From positions 27,088,825 through 27,152,824 of the forward strand of contig NW_004624747.1 in the NCBI RefSeq assembly GCF_000247695.1: 64,000 bases of DNA. The letters run 5' to 3'. Origin of the DNA: Heterocephalus glaber (Eukaryota; Chordata; Mammalia; Rodentia; Bathyergidae). This document shows, in pieces, positions 36,201 through 51,200 of the stretch; position 1 is the first letter of the stretch, and each line of letters starts with the position of its first letter. The translations under genes were made by a program, and so were the position numbers. The notes under the pieces were generated by a model. The model saw nothing but the letters and a program-made list of their open reading frames with translations, did no database searches and was not told the DNA's origin.

Positions 36201-39200
36201 GCCAGTGTCCAGCAAATGCTGTTCCAGCAGTGGACACAAACTCCCAAATGAACCCGGTGGGTACCTGTAGCCGACCCTCTCCTGTCCTGACTCAAAGACC
36301 TGCGCAGACCAGGTTCCGGCATGTGGCACTCCTGGGGGAGCCTCACATGTACACTTTGACACTGTCCCGGAACAAGGTGACGCAGGCTCTCCTTCAGAGC
36401 CGGCAGGACCGCTGTGGCCCGGCCAGCCAGCCCTCTCTTCCCCGCGTCCTGGGCCAGGCCACTGTGGCCGCGAGCCTCACCTGCCTGCCCAGCTCGGACC
36501 CCTTCAGGAAGTCGTCCACCGAGGGGCCCCTCCGCTTGAGCTCAGGCGAGGCGTAGCCATCCTCCTCATCCGAGTTGGCATACAGCCCCACACTGTTCCT
36601 CTCCAGGAAGAGGCTCCTTTTCTCTAGCTTGGAAAGAGAAGGGGGCAAGGGTGAGCAGGGCAGCCGCAGGGGACGGTGGAGCACTCCCAGGGCACTCGGG
36701 CCCCAGTGCCACGCAGGGCAAGGCGGCCCACACACCAGGCCCCGCAGGCCCCTCAGGCGAGAGCACCAGGAAGCCTGGCCAGTGGCCCGGGCTGCATCTC
36801 CTTGAGTCCTTCCCTCCCACGGTGCCAGGATCCACTCTAACGGGGTTCTCCTCTCCTCCTTCGCCTCCCTTGCCCACTTAATTCCCATCAACTAACTGGT
36901 CCCTTTTGTGGCTTTGCAATACTAGGGATCGGCCCCAGGGCCTTCAACTGTGATATATCCCTAGCCTCTTTTAAAAAACTTTTTATTTTGAGATAGGGTC
37001 TCTCTAAGTCCCTAAACTGCCCAGGCTGGGCTTGAACTCTCAATCCTGCCTCAGCCTCCCTGAGTGTTGGGATCACAGGCCTGCACCACCACACCTGGCT
37101 AATGAGCAGGTTCTGGGCCCAGCCGGGTTGGGGCCTCTCCTGCAGGCTGGAGCCCTGCCCAGGCTCCTCCTGCCAGGAGCTCTGAAGTTGAAGGACACAA
37201 GTCCATGGGCAGCTGCTGCTGCCTCAAAGGGGAAACTGAGGCTCACCCCAAGCATCTGGGCACCTAGTAGGGAGGGGCCCAGCCCTGCACAGCTGGCCTG
37301 TGACCGCTCACTGCACACACCAGTCTGGAATGCGGTCCCACCACAGTTCCTGTGGAAAGTTCCACAGGTGAAAGTGCCACACAGCGGTGTACAAATGGGA
37401 GTGTGTGCACACACTTGTGTGCAGCTATACTTGCAGAGACATGGGATGTGTGATAAAAACAGAGTCGGTTTAAATGAAAAGGTTTATCATCGCAGAAGAC
37501 ACATTGCCATGGATCTGCCTCAAAATAACTGTCCCTGAACATGCTCATCCTGTTGTCGTTACCACTTTCTTCAGCAGCTCTGCAGTCCCCTTTGCTCAAG
37601 GTCTTCAACTGTGCTGTCCTGGCTGCCAAAACATCTCCCTCTCAGGGTCATTTTGCCTTTGGGGAGGAGCCAGGAGTCACATGGTGCCAGATCCAGTGAA
37701 TAAGGTGGGTGAGGACCCAGCATCATGTTTTTCATTCAACAGAAATAGTTGGAAATGTTTTGAATCAATAGGATAAGTATGTCTGAAGTAAGGGTAAATA
37801 TTTTGAAGGGGTTCGTGGCAATGTGTCTTTCACTGTAATACATTTTTCAATTTTTTTTTTTTGATACGGGGGATTGAACTCAGGTCCTTGTGCTTGCAAG
37901 GCAGGTGGTGGAAACACTAAGCTAAATCCCTGGCCCCATTTTTCAATTTTTAACTTAAAAGGTACGTTTTGATCATACCTAAGGTACACGTGTCTATGTG
38001 GAGATACGCATACCTGTGTCAGCTCTACCTGCATTCCTGCACACATGCACACACATGCCTATGCACACACACACACATGCATGCGCGCATGCTCCAGCTG
38101 GAACCCTAAGTGAGCAGCATCAGCCCACCCAGGGCCATCCCAGGCCACCGTGCAGTGCGTGGCTCTCACACCCCTTAGCAGGACCACACACTCCCCTCAA
38201 CTATGTGGCTACTCATATACAGAACAGAAACACACACGGTCCAGCTGGGCCCAGGTACAGACCCACCAGCACAGCACAGGTGAGTGCAGTGCCCTTCCCA
38301 GCTGCCCTGTGCCACCAGCTCCGGGGCACATGGACAGCGCTGCCCACCTGCACGTGCCCCGCAGCCCTGCAGAGGGACAGACAGGGCCCCAAGGAGCCCC
38401 AGCTTACCCTGCTGCTCTCGGCCACCCGCTGTGCAGCCTCGCGGGCCATGGCCTTGGCGACGGAGGTGGACACGGGGGCGCCCTGCGGCTGCGGGAGGAT
38501 GCGGCTCGGGGAGGGTGACCTCCGCCCGGGGCCAGCTCCCTGCAGGCCGGGCAGCTCCAGCAGGTTCCCGTGCGCAGAGCCCGGTGTCCGGCCCTGCTCC
38601 CAGGCCTCCACCTTGGCATGGACACCCGGGTGCTCCTCTTTGGTATCAGGGACGCTGGCTAATGGCTTCGGTGGAGGCGCTGCCCTGGGCATGGGGGCTG
38701 GAGGCACCAGGAGGTCAGGGGGGATCGGGGTGGGGGCTGAGTCGGCAGACTCGCCCTGGGCAGAGAGGGTCCGCACGGTCACAGCCCTCGCCTCCAGACC
38801 TCGCAGCCGCCCAAGCTCCACCGCGGTGCTGTCTGCCATGGGGAAGATGACCTCGGCCACCTGCACAAAGACAAGGACAGCTGATGCTGCCTGGCACCCA
38901 CAGCCTCGACCCACGCCTCAGGAGGGACAAAGCCTGGCCAACCAGTGCAGGTTGGCCCTCAGCCGGAAGCCCAGGAGTCTAGAGCGTAGAGGACCATGAG
39001 TGCACAGGCCCAGGGCACATCCAGCCAGAAGCCCACGAGGCAGCATCCCTGTCCTCCACCTTGGGAGCAACCCCAAGCCAGGTGCATGCACAGGGCTGCT
39101 CTGGAGGCTGGAGACCCTGGGCAGGGGCATCGCTGGGCACTTTCCAGCAGGAGGTGGCTCAGTGCCCACCCACGGCCTGTCAAACTGATCCATCGCTCCT

Positions 39201-42200
39201 GATGGAGCAGCAGGTGGACAGAAGATGCTCCTCCAGCCTTCCCTGTGCCTGGCGGGCTGAGATGGCAGACACCTGCCTCCCAGAGTCAGGGTCTGGCCAT
39301 CTGCCCGTGAGTCACCCCTGCTAGGGCTCCAAGGAGGGGCACTGATGCTGGGGTTCAACCCAGAGCACAGCAGGCCACGGAGTGGGGTGCTGGACCAAGG
39401 AGAGGACCCAAGCAGGTGGGGCCAGCGGTGCAGCGCAGGGGGCGGCTGAGATCTGGACTTCTCCCATTCAGGGAATGGGTCCCCCCTAGCACCCCACTGA
39501 GCCAGTCTCTGCCCGTGGGGCCCACCCCAAGCCACTCACCCGCTGCCCCTTGGCGTACACGCCGTAGCCAGTGACATGCGCTCCATTGGACAGCCCAGTG
39601 GCGGTCAGTGCAGGTGGCTTCCAGGAGACCTGGACAGTGGCTGCTGTGACCCCAGCTTGGAGAGTGACATCTTGTGGGGGCGCTGGAGGGCCTGGGAGGA
39701 CAGAAGGAACAGAGGTCTTCAGGGCAGGGCCTGGTGGGGGGCCATTACTGCTCCATGGTCCCTCCTGGAAGACAGATGACGCCTTAACCTCAGAGGAGGG
39801 GACAGGTGACGAGACAGCAGAGGTGGTGGCACTGGTCAGTGCCGAGATGTGGGACCACAGTCCCCAAGTGGCTGTTGCTCCTCTCCTCCGGGCAAAGTAC
39901 CTGTGCTGTTTGGTTCACTAGTCCCCTCTGCCCAGGGACAGGCAACAGGTCAGCCAGGGACAACTTCGGGAGGGTGTGGGGACACAGGAAAGGGCGCCCC
40001 ATTCCCTCTCCTCTGCCCCTAGTGCCCTCCCTTTCATTCATCAGGCGCCAGGCACAGCAGGCCCAGACCTCACATCTCCAAGTCACCACGCCGTGCACTG
40101 AGAAAAACAGAAAGCCAGAGGGGTGCTGGGTCCCACAGGGATGCATGCTCCATGTCCAGCTCCACACAGCTCCGGGCCTGACTGCTTCCTCGGGCGCCGC
40201 AGCATGAACTCTGCTCACCAGTCTTGAAAGAGCCACCGTGAGCAGCTAATTCGAGATACAGGGAAGGAGCAGCCATGGCACGGGCATGGCGGGTGGCTCC
40301 AGGGACAGCAGTGGCCAGCCCTGCCTGACCCCAAGGGGACTCCCTTCTCTCCAGGCCCGGGGCAAATCCTCAGCACCTCCCCCTGGAAAGCGCAGGTCAC
40401 TGTCCTGTGGAAGGAGTGCTGTGGCCTCTGGAGCAGGGCTCTGAGCTGAGCACATCTGCACTGCCACGAAGCCCCCCGAGCCTTCTTCACGCCCTGGGTC
40501 CAAAGCAGAGCCCACCCTGCTTAGAACACGACTCAGACACCAGCGCCCTCCCCACTGCGACCGCCACCTGCTCCTCACACAACACAGACACAGTGCTGCT
40601 GCCCACGAGGACTTTGGCTCCTTGACCACGCCGGGCAGCTGTGTCCTCCCAGACAGACAGCTTGGGAGCAGCATCATGCATGGCTACCAATGCGAGTGCA
40701 GAGACTGAGGGCCTGAGTAAAAACCCCAGGCCTTGCCGACCACCACAAGCAGCCTGAGCTCAGCCTCCCCCCGTCACAGCCTTATCTGTAAAGTGGACAC
40801 AAGGCAGCACCTAGTGGCCATGAGGTCACCGTCATTTTAGTCCAGGTCACACAGTGGACCAAGGCAGAGGTGACGGCACCAGTCCAGCTGCCCTTCCCCA
40901 GCCCACATGGCCCCTTGCTGTCCCCTGGCTGCTTTCCTGGCAAGGAGAGGACGGAAAAAGACAAGATATAATGGGTGGAGAGACAGAGGACTGCAAAGAG
41001 TAATCATATTAATCACGAAGGAATCAAATGAAAGCCCTAGAGCAGAAAAATATACTTGCCAAAATTCTTAAAAATTCATGTGGTAGTCTTAACAGCAGAT
41101 TGGGCCCACAAAGGAAAGAATCCATAAACATGAAGAGAGAATAGAAATGACCCTAACCGAAGCACAGGGGGACACAAGATGGTAGTAACAAGGGGTTCGT
41201 ACGTCTACAAGACAACAGCAAACGCTCCAACCCGCGTTCAGTTACAGTCTTGGAAAGAGAAGTCAGAATAAGACAAAAAATATGTGCAGCTGTGTTTGAA
41301 ATTTGGAGAATAGTACCCTGAGACTCAGAAATCTAAGTAAAAAGTGGAAAAGGATAAATAAAATAAAGCACAGGCACATCAGACTCAAACTCCTGGACAT
41401 CAAAGATAAAGGGAAAAAAGGCTTAGGGGTGACAGCCAGGTCACCACAGAAACAATGAAGGCCACAGACCATGGAATGGGGAGCTTGGAGGGCTGGGAGA
41501 AAAAAGGATATAAGCGAAGATGAGATGACATGAAATTACTTTAGATAAACAAAAGCAGACTGAAAAGCGTCCTAAAGGAAAGTCTTCAGGCTGAAAGGAG
41601 ACAGTACCAGATCAAAACGTGTACCTGCAGCAGCAATAAAAAGGGCAGTAGAAATGGTAAATGTGAGACTATTTTTCCAAATTCTTCTAAGGGAAGCAAG
41701 AATTTAAATAAAATATAATAACAATATCTTGAAGGAACTGTAACATGAAAAAGTAAAATATATAAAAACAATAGCAAAACCAAAAGAGGACAAATAGAAT
41801 TATGATGCTATACAATTCTTTTTTTTTTTGTTACCAGGGATCGAACTCAGGTCCTTGTGCTTGCAGGGCAGGTGGCAGAACCACTGAGCTAAATCCCCGG
41901 CCCCTATGATTCTTTCATTGTAAATATTGGTATGTTATTAACCTAAGGTAATTTATAGTACGTTAAGTATGCATGCTATACTCCCTAAAGCAGTCTCAAA
42001 ACACACATACACACACATACACAATGTGTCATTAAAAAAAAAAAAAGACAACTGAGGAAAGGAGATAGAATATAAAAAATAACCCAAAAGAAGGCAGAGA
42101 AAGACAAACACATGAAAGAGCGAAAGAGCCAACACGACAAATTAAAACAGAGAGCAAGATGACAGACTTCAGGCATGTCAGTGATCACACTGAAAGCACA

Positions 42201-45200
42201 AAACATTCCAGGTCAGAGGCGGGGACTGTCCAACTCAGAAGGCCGTCAAGACCCAGCGACAGACTAGTTCTAAGGGACACACTTACAACACAAAGCACAA
42301 GGGTTTAAACACAAAGCGTAGAACAAGACATGTGTAGCTCAAAGCACATGACCACATGAAGAGCGGGCAGGAGAATTCCAGACAGAAACCAGACCAGAGA
42401 CAAGGAGGACTCTGCATGGAGAGAAGGGAGTGCTCCAGCGGTTCTTAGTGTGCCCGCTGCTGCCAATGGGGCTTCAGGATACACGAAGCAAAATTAAAGA
42501 CAGAATTAAACAGATAGGTGATTGCGCCCAAGAACTGAAAGATCAAGGAAACAAAACCCAACACGGACAGGGAAGGCCTGAGGAGCTCTGTTACACAACG
42601 TGACCTAAGCACACTTTACCCGTGCCATGCCACACCAGCCCTGGACAACACACCTGCTCTTCCAATGATGCCCGGAACTCACGATAGGACCGGTGTTCTG
42701 GGCCGAAAGCGAGCTCTCCCCATGCCTGAGTCTCCACACCTCTGAGAAGACAACTCAGACAGTATTCTGTCTGATCCCAAAGTCATTCAGTCCGAACTCA
42801 GTAACAGCAACACGTCACCTTCTTTGAAAACCCTCAAGTACTTAGAAATCAATTCACTTGCAAATAAACTTGCAAATGTGCATGAAGACCCGACCCTACC
42901 CTACACAAGGAATCAGAAAATACTTGAAACTCATGATAATGGGAAGGGAATGTATCATATATTGTGGACTATGGCTAAATATAAAAGTATTTGTAAGTCT
43001 AAATACTTATACTATAAAAGGACACTTTTAAATAAACAATCTAAGTTTTTGCTTGGAAAACACAGGATTAGAAGAGCAAGTTAAACCCAACATCTATAGA
43101 AAAAATAGAAGAAATGAGTGTGAATCAATAAGGTATAAAATTATAAAAAACAGAAAACTCAACCAAGCAAAAAGTTACAGTTTTGAATACATTAATAAAA
43201 TAAATACGTCCGGGCCGGGGATTTAGCTCAGTGGTTCCAGCGCCTGCCTCGAAAGCGCAAGGTCCCAAGTTCGATCCCAGGTACCCAAAATAATAATAAT
43301 AATAAATAAATAAATACATCTGTGCAAATTGAAGAGAAAGCATAAATTACCACTAAAAATTCAGGAGACATTACTATACATCCAAAGACATGTAAAGTTC
43401 ATAGTAATACTATGATCGATTTTATAGGAAAAATCAGACAATTCCCATGAAATGGGGAAATAACTTGAAGAACTACTTATCCAAACTAAGAAATGAAGAA
43501 ATAGAAGCATCCTAATGACCCTAAATCTATTAAATAATTGCACTTGGAATTTAAAACATTTTCACAGAGAAAATTCCAGGTCTAAATGATTTCACTGATG
43601 AATTCTATCCAACACAAAGGCTAGGCATAATACTGATATTACTAAATTTCTTCCAGATATTACAAAAACGACAAAAACCACAATTCTCAGGACCCACGCA
43701 CGGCTCTGGTGCCAAAGCCAAGGACGCTGTGAGGGCTCAGATTACAGACCTGCGTTCTTCGTGAGTGAGTGGAGATGAAAGAGCCCTCAGCAAAGACCAG
43801 CAGTTCTAATGGCCGTGCGTCAGAAACAGCACGGCAGGGCTGCATGGCGTGCACCCAGGAGGGCAAGGCTGGCCCCTCCCAAAGTAAGGTCATTCACCAT
43901 CCACGGCAATCAAACAGGGAGCATCCGGACTCGGCAGCTGGACAAACTGCCAAAGTTCTCATCCACTCCGGATAAAACTCTCAGCACTCAGGATAGGAAG
44001 TTCCTGACACTGGTGAGGGACGTTTCAGAATTCTTCCAAATAACATCATCGTCAATGGTGAAAAAGTGGACAGTTCCTCCCCGGTGTTTATTTCTGTCAG
44101 CCAGAAGCCAGCCCAGGGCACATCAACAGAAGAACTGATGAAGAAACCATGGTATTCTTCCACACTGGACCCGGAAACAAAGATAAAGAACTCGCACAAC
44201 GATCAAAGATCGAATCAGTGTGGTGAGCCCGTGCACATGTGTTGTTTTTCTTTTTTCTCTCTCAAAACAAAAGTTGTTGGCATAGGAGTCGTTTTTTCTA
44301 AACTAAACCCTCAGTATTCAGCTTTAATTGCAGTGTTGACACTTTGCGATAAATACTGGATTTGGGGTTGCAGTTTGGGCACTCGGTCTCTAAAAGGTTT
44401 GCCATCACTGATCTAAATATGAAAACAGAACACTTAATCTGCTGAAAGATAAAATAGGTGAAACTCTGGAAGGCATAGGCATAGGCAAGGACTTTCTGAA
44501 TAGAACTCCAATTGTACAAGAAATAACATCAAGAATCGACAAATAGGATCACATCAAAGTGAAAGGCTTCTGCAAGCAAAAGGAAGCAACCAGAAGGATG
44601 AAGAGACCACCTACAGAAGAGCAATTTTCCAGCCATACCTCAGACAGAGGACTAATACTTAGAATGTATAAAAAAACTCAAAAAATTAGAACCCCCCCCC
44701 AAAATAAAACACCCAATCAAAAACTGGGCAAGTGAAATAGTCACTTGTCAGAAGAAGTGTAAAAGGCCCATAAATACATGAAGGGAGGTTCAACATCACT
44801 GGCCACTAGAGAAAGGCAAACTAAAATAACACTGAGATTCCATCTTACTCCAGAAAGAATGGCTGTCATAAAGAAATCAAATAACAGCAAGTGCTGTCGA
44901 GGCTGTGGGGAAAAAGGACCCTTCTATATTGTTGGTGGGAGTGTAGACTAGTACAACCACTGTGGAAGTCAGTGCGGAGATTCCTCAGAAAACTAAAACC
45001 AGAAATTACATTCGTCTCAGATATTCCCCTACTAGATGTCTTCCTGAAGAGTTAAAAACATGTCACAGTGATCCATGCTCACCCATGTTCATAGCAGTGC
45101 AATTCATAGTAACTAAATCTTGGGAGCAGCCTATTTGTCCATCAACAAATGAATGGGTAAAGGTATTATCTATTGTGTGGTATTTATGTACAACACAACA

Positions 45201-48200
45201 TACCCTGCTATAAAGAATAAATTTGAGTCATTTACAGGAAAATGGATGCACCTTGAGGCCATAATGTCAAGTAAAATAAATCAGACACAATGGTTTCTTT
45301 CATATGAGAAATCCAAAGTATAAATAAAGAGCCAAACAAAAGACAGACAAAAGAAAACCGGAAGATCCTTTGCAAACAGGAAGGAAGTGTTCATGTACCA
45401 ACTCCCCACAATGGAAGTACATAGTCGTTAAGTACCACAAACAGGTACTGATACAGAAGAATAGTAACAGCAGATTATACATACAAACGAACTCCCTACT
45501 GCTGTACCTGACAGCACAGACGGCGCGGATGGCGACCTGTCTTCCTGCCCCCATTCCTCAACCTCTGCCAAAGCACCCTCTTCTTGGGCACACAAAACGG
45601 TCCTGTCTGTCAGAGGTGGGGACTTCGGGGACTCTTCAGAGCCCTCAGGAGTCTCCTGCACTTGCCACATGGACTCTCCCGTGATCCCAAATGCTCCTGA
45701 GCGCGCTAGGGCTGGAGAACCAGCCCACACGGACAACTGGAAGGTTTCATGTTGTTGGGGCAATGATAAGGAAGGGAACAAGGGGATCATCGGTAACACT
45801 GTCACCAACGGGCTCAGACTGGACTGGATTAATCCAGCTGGACAGACCAGAGGTCCAGCTAGGACAGTGTGGACAGATGCTCGCAAGGTGAACAAAGCAT
45901 CACACACGAGAGCCGTGATCGCATGGTGCTCTGCCATGAAGCAAGCTGGGCAGGCAAGCCATCTTTCCTGGCCCCCGAGCGTGACCGAGGGACTGGGACC
46001 CTGTCCCCTCGCAAGGACCACGCTGGTGTGGTTTATCACCACAAGCAGAGGGACGCTCAGCCCGGATCCCAGGCACACTTGTGTGTGGGCAAGCTCCGGC
46101 CGCTCTCCTGGGCCCACAGCGGGACACGGCTCACCTGCGGGCAGCGTGGAGAACTCCACCGAGGCCTCCTTCTTCTCCCGCTGCTCCAGGGGCAGCTGCC
46201 AGGGCATCTGGTGAGGCCGCGCCAGGACCCGGACCTTGTAGGCCATGTTGGGCCTCAGGTTGAGGAACTGGTACGTGTAGCGCGCCGCCTTGACCACGTC
46301 GAACTCCTCCTCATTGAGGAAGATGACGTGGCTGTAGTTGCTGTTGGTGGGCAGCCAGGACAGCTGCGCCGAGATCTGCGTGATGCTGTCCACCCGCAGG
46401 TGTGAGGGGGCCACCACCACGTCCTTGCCCACCAGCAGGGTGCACTGCAGCGCGTCCGAGCTGCCCCGGCTGGTGACGCACTGCACGGAGATGCGGTAGG
46501 TACAGGTGGCCGTGTCCAGCTTCTCCACCAGGGCCTTGGTCCTGGCGCCCAGCGGGAGGCTCAGGCGCGGCTCCGTGTCCACCAGCACAGTGTAGCCGCT
46601 CACGGTGCCCCAGCCAGGCGGCAGGGCCGGGGGCTCCCAGCCCACGATGACGCTCTTGGCGAGCTGTTTGATCAGGGCGAGCCTCCTGGGGTAAGGCACG
46701 ATGTCTCCTCCGACGTCGTCGATGTTCGTGTCCAGCGGCCCCCTGCCAATGTCAGTGATGCCTGGGTCCGCGTGGGTTGGGGAGTGCAGGTCCAGGATGC
46801 TCTCGCCCTCCAGGCCCAAACCCACACCCACGCCCGAGTGGTTGAGGAGGTTCTGGTCCTGCTCGGTGCCCAGGGTGCCGGCCAACCGCGACTCGCTGTC
46901 CTGGACGAAGTCCACGAAGTTGGAGGGCACCAGGCCCCTCTGCCCGTCCAGGAGCTCTCCTGCAGGCACAAGGACAGGTGTCACAGAGCCATCCCAGTGC
47001 ACAGCAGGACCTGGACAGTGGACCCCACTGCAGGGTGACCCACACGCCTTATCTCACTGAGCCCCCAGCCTGCAGTCTGGCTTCCGCCACCAGGCCCACC
47101 GTGCTCATCTGCCCGGGTGCTGGGCAGGCAGGAACCGTCCCTGACAGGATGCCGCCCGAGGGCAGGGACTGCAGGCCCCAGCGCCCACCCTGCGTGACCC
47201 CGGCACCCAACAGGTGCTCAGTAAACGTTAGATGGATGAACGAACATGTCGCATCATGCTCTGGGAGGTGAATCAGCAGTCTCCCGGGCGCCATGGATCC
47301 CAGTGAGAAATAGAGGGCAATGTGCCTGACCCCTGCAAAGCAAGTGAATATGTCTACCTGATGCGAGATGGAACTCCAGTTGGTGTCACAGCTGTTGGTA
47401 AGTCAAGGGACAAAAACAGTTGCTATCCAAGTTGCTAAACAGTGGCTACACATGGCAGTGGGGGCTTTTGTGTTACGAACCAGTCTAATGTCTCTGGGGT
47501 CTTGGTGAATGGGTTCACAGGCTGCCTCAGCAGAGGCCCTGGCCGTGGGCGAGTGTGTGGAGGGCTTCGGAGACCAGGCGTGCGGGCGCGCGGCTTCCAG
47601 CACCGAGCTCAGGGGAGGCGTATTCCACTGTCACCCCAGGACACCGGGCCCCCGGGAGCCTGGGAGACACCGGATGCGGATTCTGCTCCAGCACAGCACA
47701 CCCTGCCTCGGGGACCAGAGCGCTGCAGCCAGCCTGTGCACACGCCCACCCTGCAGAGGGCCTGTCCACCACGTTAGCAGCCCTGGTTCTATCTGGGTAA
47801 AGAACTTAGAGCTCATCCCGGACCCAGCCGGGGAATGGGTCTTGAGGTAGCTAATTCTACGCCCTGAAGTCAGTCTGATGCCGGTGATAGTGGTGATAGC
47901 TGACTTTTACTGAGCAGCTGCTATGTGCCAGGCTCCACCCCAAGCATTTCCTATCCAGCACCTCATTCGTCCTCCCGTCACCCTCTGAGGTGGACCCTAT
48001 TGCTGCCTCCACTCTCCAGCAGAGAAAACCGAGGCCGAGAGATGAAGGGTCACACTGACTACGCACCCTAATAAGCACGGTGGGAATGCTGCAGAGATTT
48101 CAGCAAGGGCTTGGTTCTGGCAGCTGTGTTGGGCACATGCACCTACACGGGCGTGTGACTCAGTGGACAGCACACCCAGAGCCACGGTGCTGCCTCGAGG

Positions 48201-51200
48201 TCCAACTCCCAGTGCCTGGGTCAGTGCTCCTGACATCTCAGCAGCAGCTGAGGCCCCCTGGGAGCCCCCAGCCAATGAGCCAGGTGCCCCACACTCTGGG
48301 GGACACCGTGAGGGGACCCTGCAAGCTCGGAGGCATGGGAGGGCAAAGTGGAGGCCAATGGCCACGCCATCAGGAGCCCACAAGTCTCCCGCCACAGCCC
48401 CGCCCAGAGACCTTCATAGAAGCCGTCCTCGTCCATGTCCCCGTAGACATAGAGGTATTTTCCGGCCGTGAGAGGCAGCTCAGCTTCGGGATTCTCATTG
48501 GGCCCATCGAAGGGGTTGTAACTGGAGAAAGAGCACAAGGCGTGTCAGCTGCCCTGGGTGGGGCTGCTCTGCCTCCCCGGACCCGCCTGAAGCAGGGGGA
48601 CGAACCCACAGGACAATGGGCTGCCGAGTCCTCAGGGCCCTGTGAACTCGGGCCACCACCCGCTCCCTCGCTCCGAGCGAGGAAGGGAATTCTGCGGCAG
48701 CGCACAGCTGAGGACAGCGTGTGATTTCCACACCGTGGTTCCTTGCCTTTTCCTCCATAACTATGTGTTTCCAAGTTAATGAGCAAACAGAAAGGAAATG
48801 GGTCCTGTAATCATTACACACAACTTAGCTAAGGTGGAAACCTACATGCACCTCTTAGCACTCTGCTTAGTTTATTTCACCATGCAGTAATCTATATTTC
48901 CACCTCACAAAACATTCTGCCATGCCATTTTTAGTGGGTGTATAGTATTCTACCAAACAAGGTAGCATTTTCCTTGATGTCCAGCATTGATGTTATTCCC
49001 GACTTGACCAATGTATTCAGTGCTGCATCAAATACCCTTCCACACATATATCTGCACACTTCTACAACTTCTCCCTAAAGATAAATCCCAGGAGTCTTTG
49101 CCTGGTCAAGGTATGGGCATTGTTTAGTCTTGGGTATGTGCTGTCAACATGCCCTGCTGAGCACAGCCACCGGGAACAGGAGCGTGCACACCCTTCGGTC
49201 CTCAACACTGGGGTTAGCATTTATAACAAAATGAACTAAGATGAACTTGGAATGTCCAAGTAACAGAAAAAGGCTCAAGAAGGAAACAGACGCGAGGGCC
49301 CTGGCAAGTAGCTCAGTGGTGCCACACCTGCCTGACCAGCACAGGGTCCTGAGTTCAATCCCCAGTATCAGAAAAAAAGGGAAGAAATCCCTAGGCCAAG
49401 AATATAGCTCAGCGGCATAGCACCTGCCTGGCAATCGTAAGGCCCTGAGTTCGATTCCTGGTACCAAAAAACAAGAAAGTAGAGATCGGCCTGCTGCTTC
49501 TCCAAGGTGCTGACCCGACCACGCCATCCTGTCCGTGTTTTAGCTGATCGCCGTTAAACCTCAGCCAGGAAAGCAAAGCTGTTATTCCCAAGACAGTGTG
49601 ACGGGAGCCGCGGTGGGGAAGCCACCACCCAGGGTGGCCCTGACGGCCATGGCCGCTGTGCTTGTCATCGGCCTGCCCGGTGGGAAATCGGTAGATTCCC
49701 AATCGGCAGCAAGCCGCGCCATGGTCCGTGGTCGGCAGGAGGGCCGCCGGCAGCCACCCTGGCTGAGGAAGGCAGAGGCAACAGCCTGCAGATGAGCCAT
49801 GATGCAGTCATCCGCCCAGCGTGGCCTGGGCCCAGGGCAGGGAGGACAGCCTCACACCTGCGGCCACAGCTCCTGGTACCTCGTCCTCCACCCACCCCGC
49901 AAGGGCAGCAGCCAGGCACCAGCCCTGGGGCAGAGCGTCCGCTTCCTGTCCAAGTCCTCTGGGGCCCTTGGCTGCTCTGCGTGTCAATCATGGGTACAGC
50001 CAAGGACAGAGGCCGCTGAGCCTCGGGGGCAGGAGCCATCAGGGACTCTGGCTCACATCTGTTTGTGGACACAGCGGGGCCCGGCTGCGCTGCTGACCAG
50101 GCTGCCAGCCATCTTCCCAGTCAAGAGTTGAGGGGCCTGGGCTGGCAGCATCAGCTCCCAGGACACACGCCACAGGTCCTGGGAGAGACAGCTGGGCGCG
50201 GCAGGAGCCAGGAAGGAGGGCTGAGCAGGAGAACACTGGGAAGCCCTCCCCCAGGGCTCTGGGCCGCGCTCCACTCCATGACACCCCTTTGCTGCCCGCT
50301 GTGGGCTGAGCTGTGCCCCTATCCCCACTGGGGCATAGTCTCTGCAGATGTGGAGGTGGCGCAGGCAGAGGGACACACGCCCCAGGGGAGGAAGGGGCAC
50401 CTCAGTTCAGGCCGCAAGCCGCACCGCTGCAGGAGCAGGATATGTGCGTCCAGCACATCTGCGGCCGTCAGGGCCTGCAGCCTGGAGACTCACACTGTGA
50501 GGCTCAGTGTGGGAATCTGCTCCTCCCAGAGCTCGCCCCCGGCCGCCGAGGCTGCAGGGCTGGCACCTGCAATCCTGGGCACACTCTGGTGTGTCGAGGC
50601 GGTGGAGGCAGGCATGGCCTTGGGGACCAGACCTAGCCCCTGGCACCTTCCACCCTGGCGTGGCCCCGCTGTGCCTCTGCAGTTTGATTCTCTCTGCTCC
50701 CCCAGCAGCTCCACTTGGATGTTCCCAGCTTGGAGCAACACACATGGGCCTGAGCCCCTGAACCCCAAGCCATGCTGCACCCCGCTCTGAGAGTGTGGTG
50801 TCACATCCATGTTCTCAGCATCTGGCGCTTACCTGTAGCGGGCAACACACAGGTGGACCTTCCCCGAGTATCTCTGCTTCGAGGTATTGGAGTTCCGTTC
50901 ATTGTCCATCTGTGGAGACACGTGTGTGTGCTAGGAGGACCTCAGTCTGCACTGTCCCCTGCCTGGGACACACAGAACCCTGCCACGACTCGAGGGCTCT
51001 GGGAAGCGGACCCAGACCACAGATGCCACGAGGTGGCAACCTGCCCGCCGACACCCCAATCCATGTCCGCCGCCCTCCGGTGTCAGGTGGGGAAAGAGGC
51101 TGCCCTCCAGACTCTGATGGTGCCTGGCACACAGGAAAGGCGACACGAGGGCCCGGATCCCTTCCCAGGTGGGGGATTGAGCCACCCACCTCCTTACGAG

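Larger units (their letters stand above)
39692..46134 (-). other. RIMBP2: RIMBP2 large intron, L1-rich
   Basis: 6.4 kb intron in FN3-coding territory. GC-rich unique sequence to about 40950, then AT-rich L1 with two IDs and the hAT-like element to about 45330, then unique sequence. No exon was recognised. Confidence 0.55.

Noticed and set aside
38041..38093. CRISPR-like array of short repeats
   Set aside because: It is an imperfect CA microsatellite with no spacer structure, and the genome is mammalian.
42824..43084. Small lysine-rich plus-strand protein
   Set aside because: Lies in decayed LINE-like AT-rich sequence with no supported start, partner exon or homology.
45428..47002. A single 524-codon minus-strand frame over the big RIMBP2 exon
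   Set aside because: Only 46135-46959 matches RIMBP2; the frame merely stays open through both splice sites into intron.
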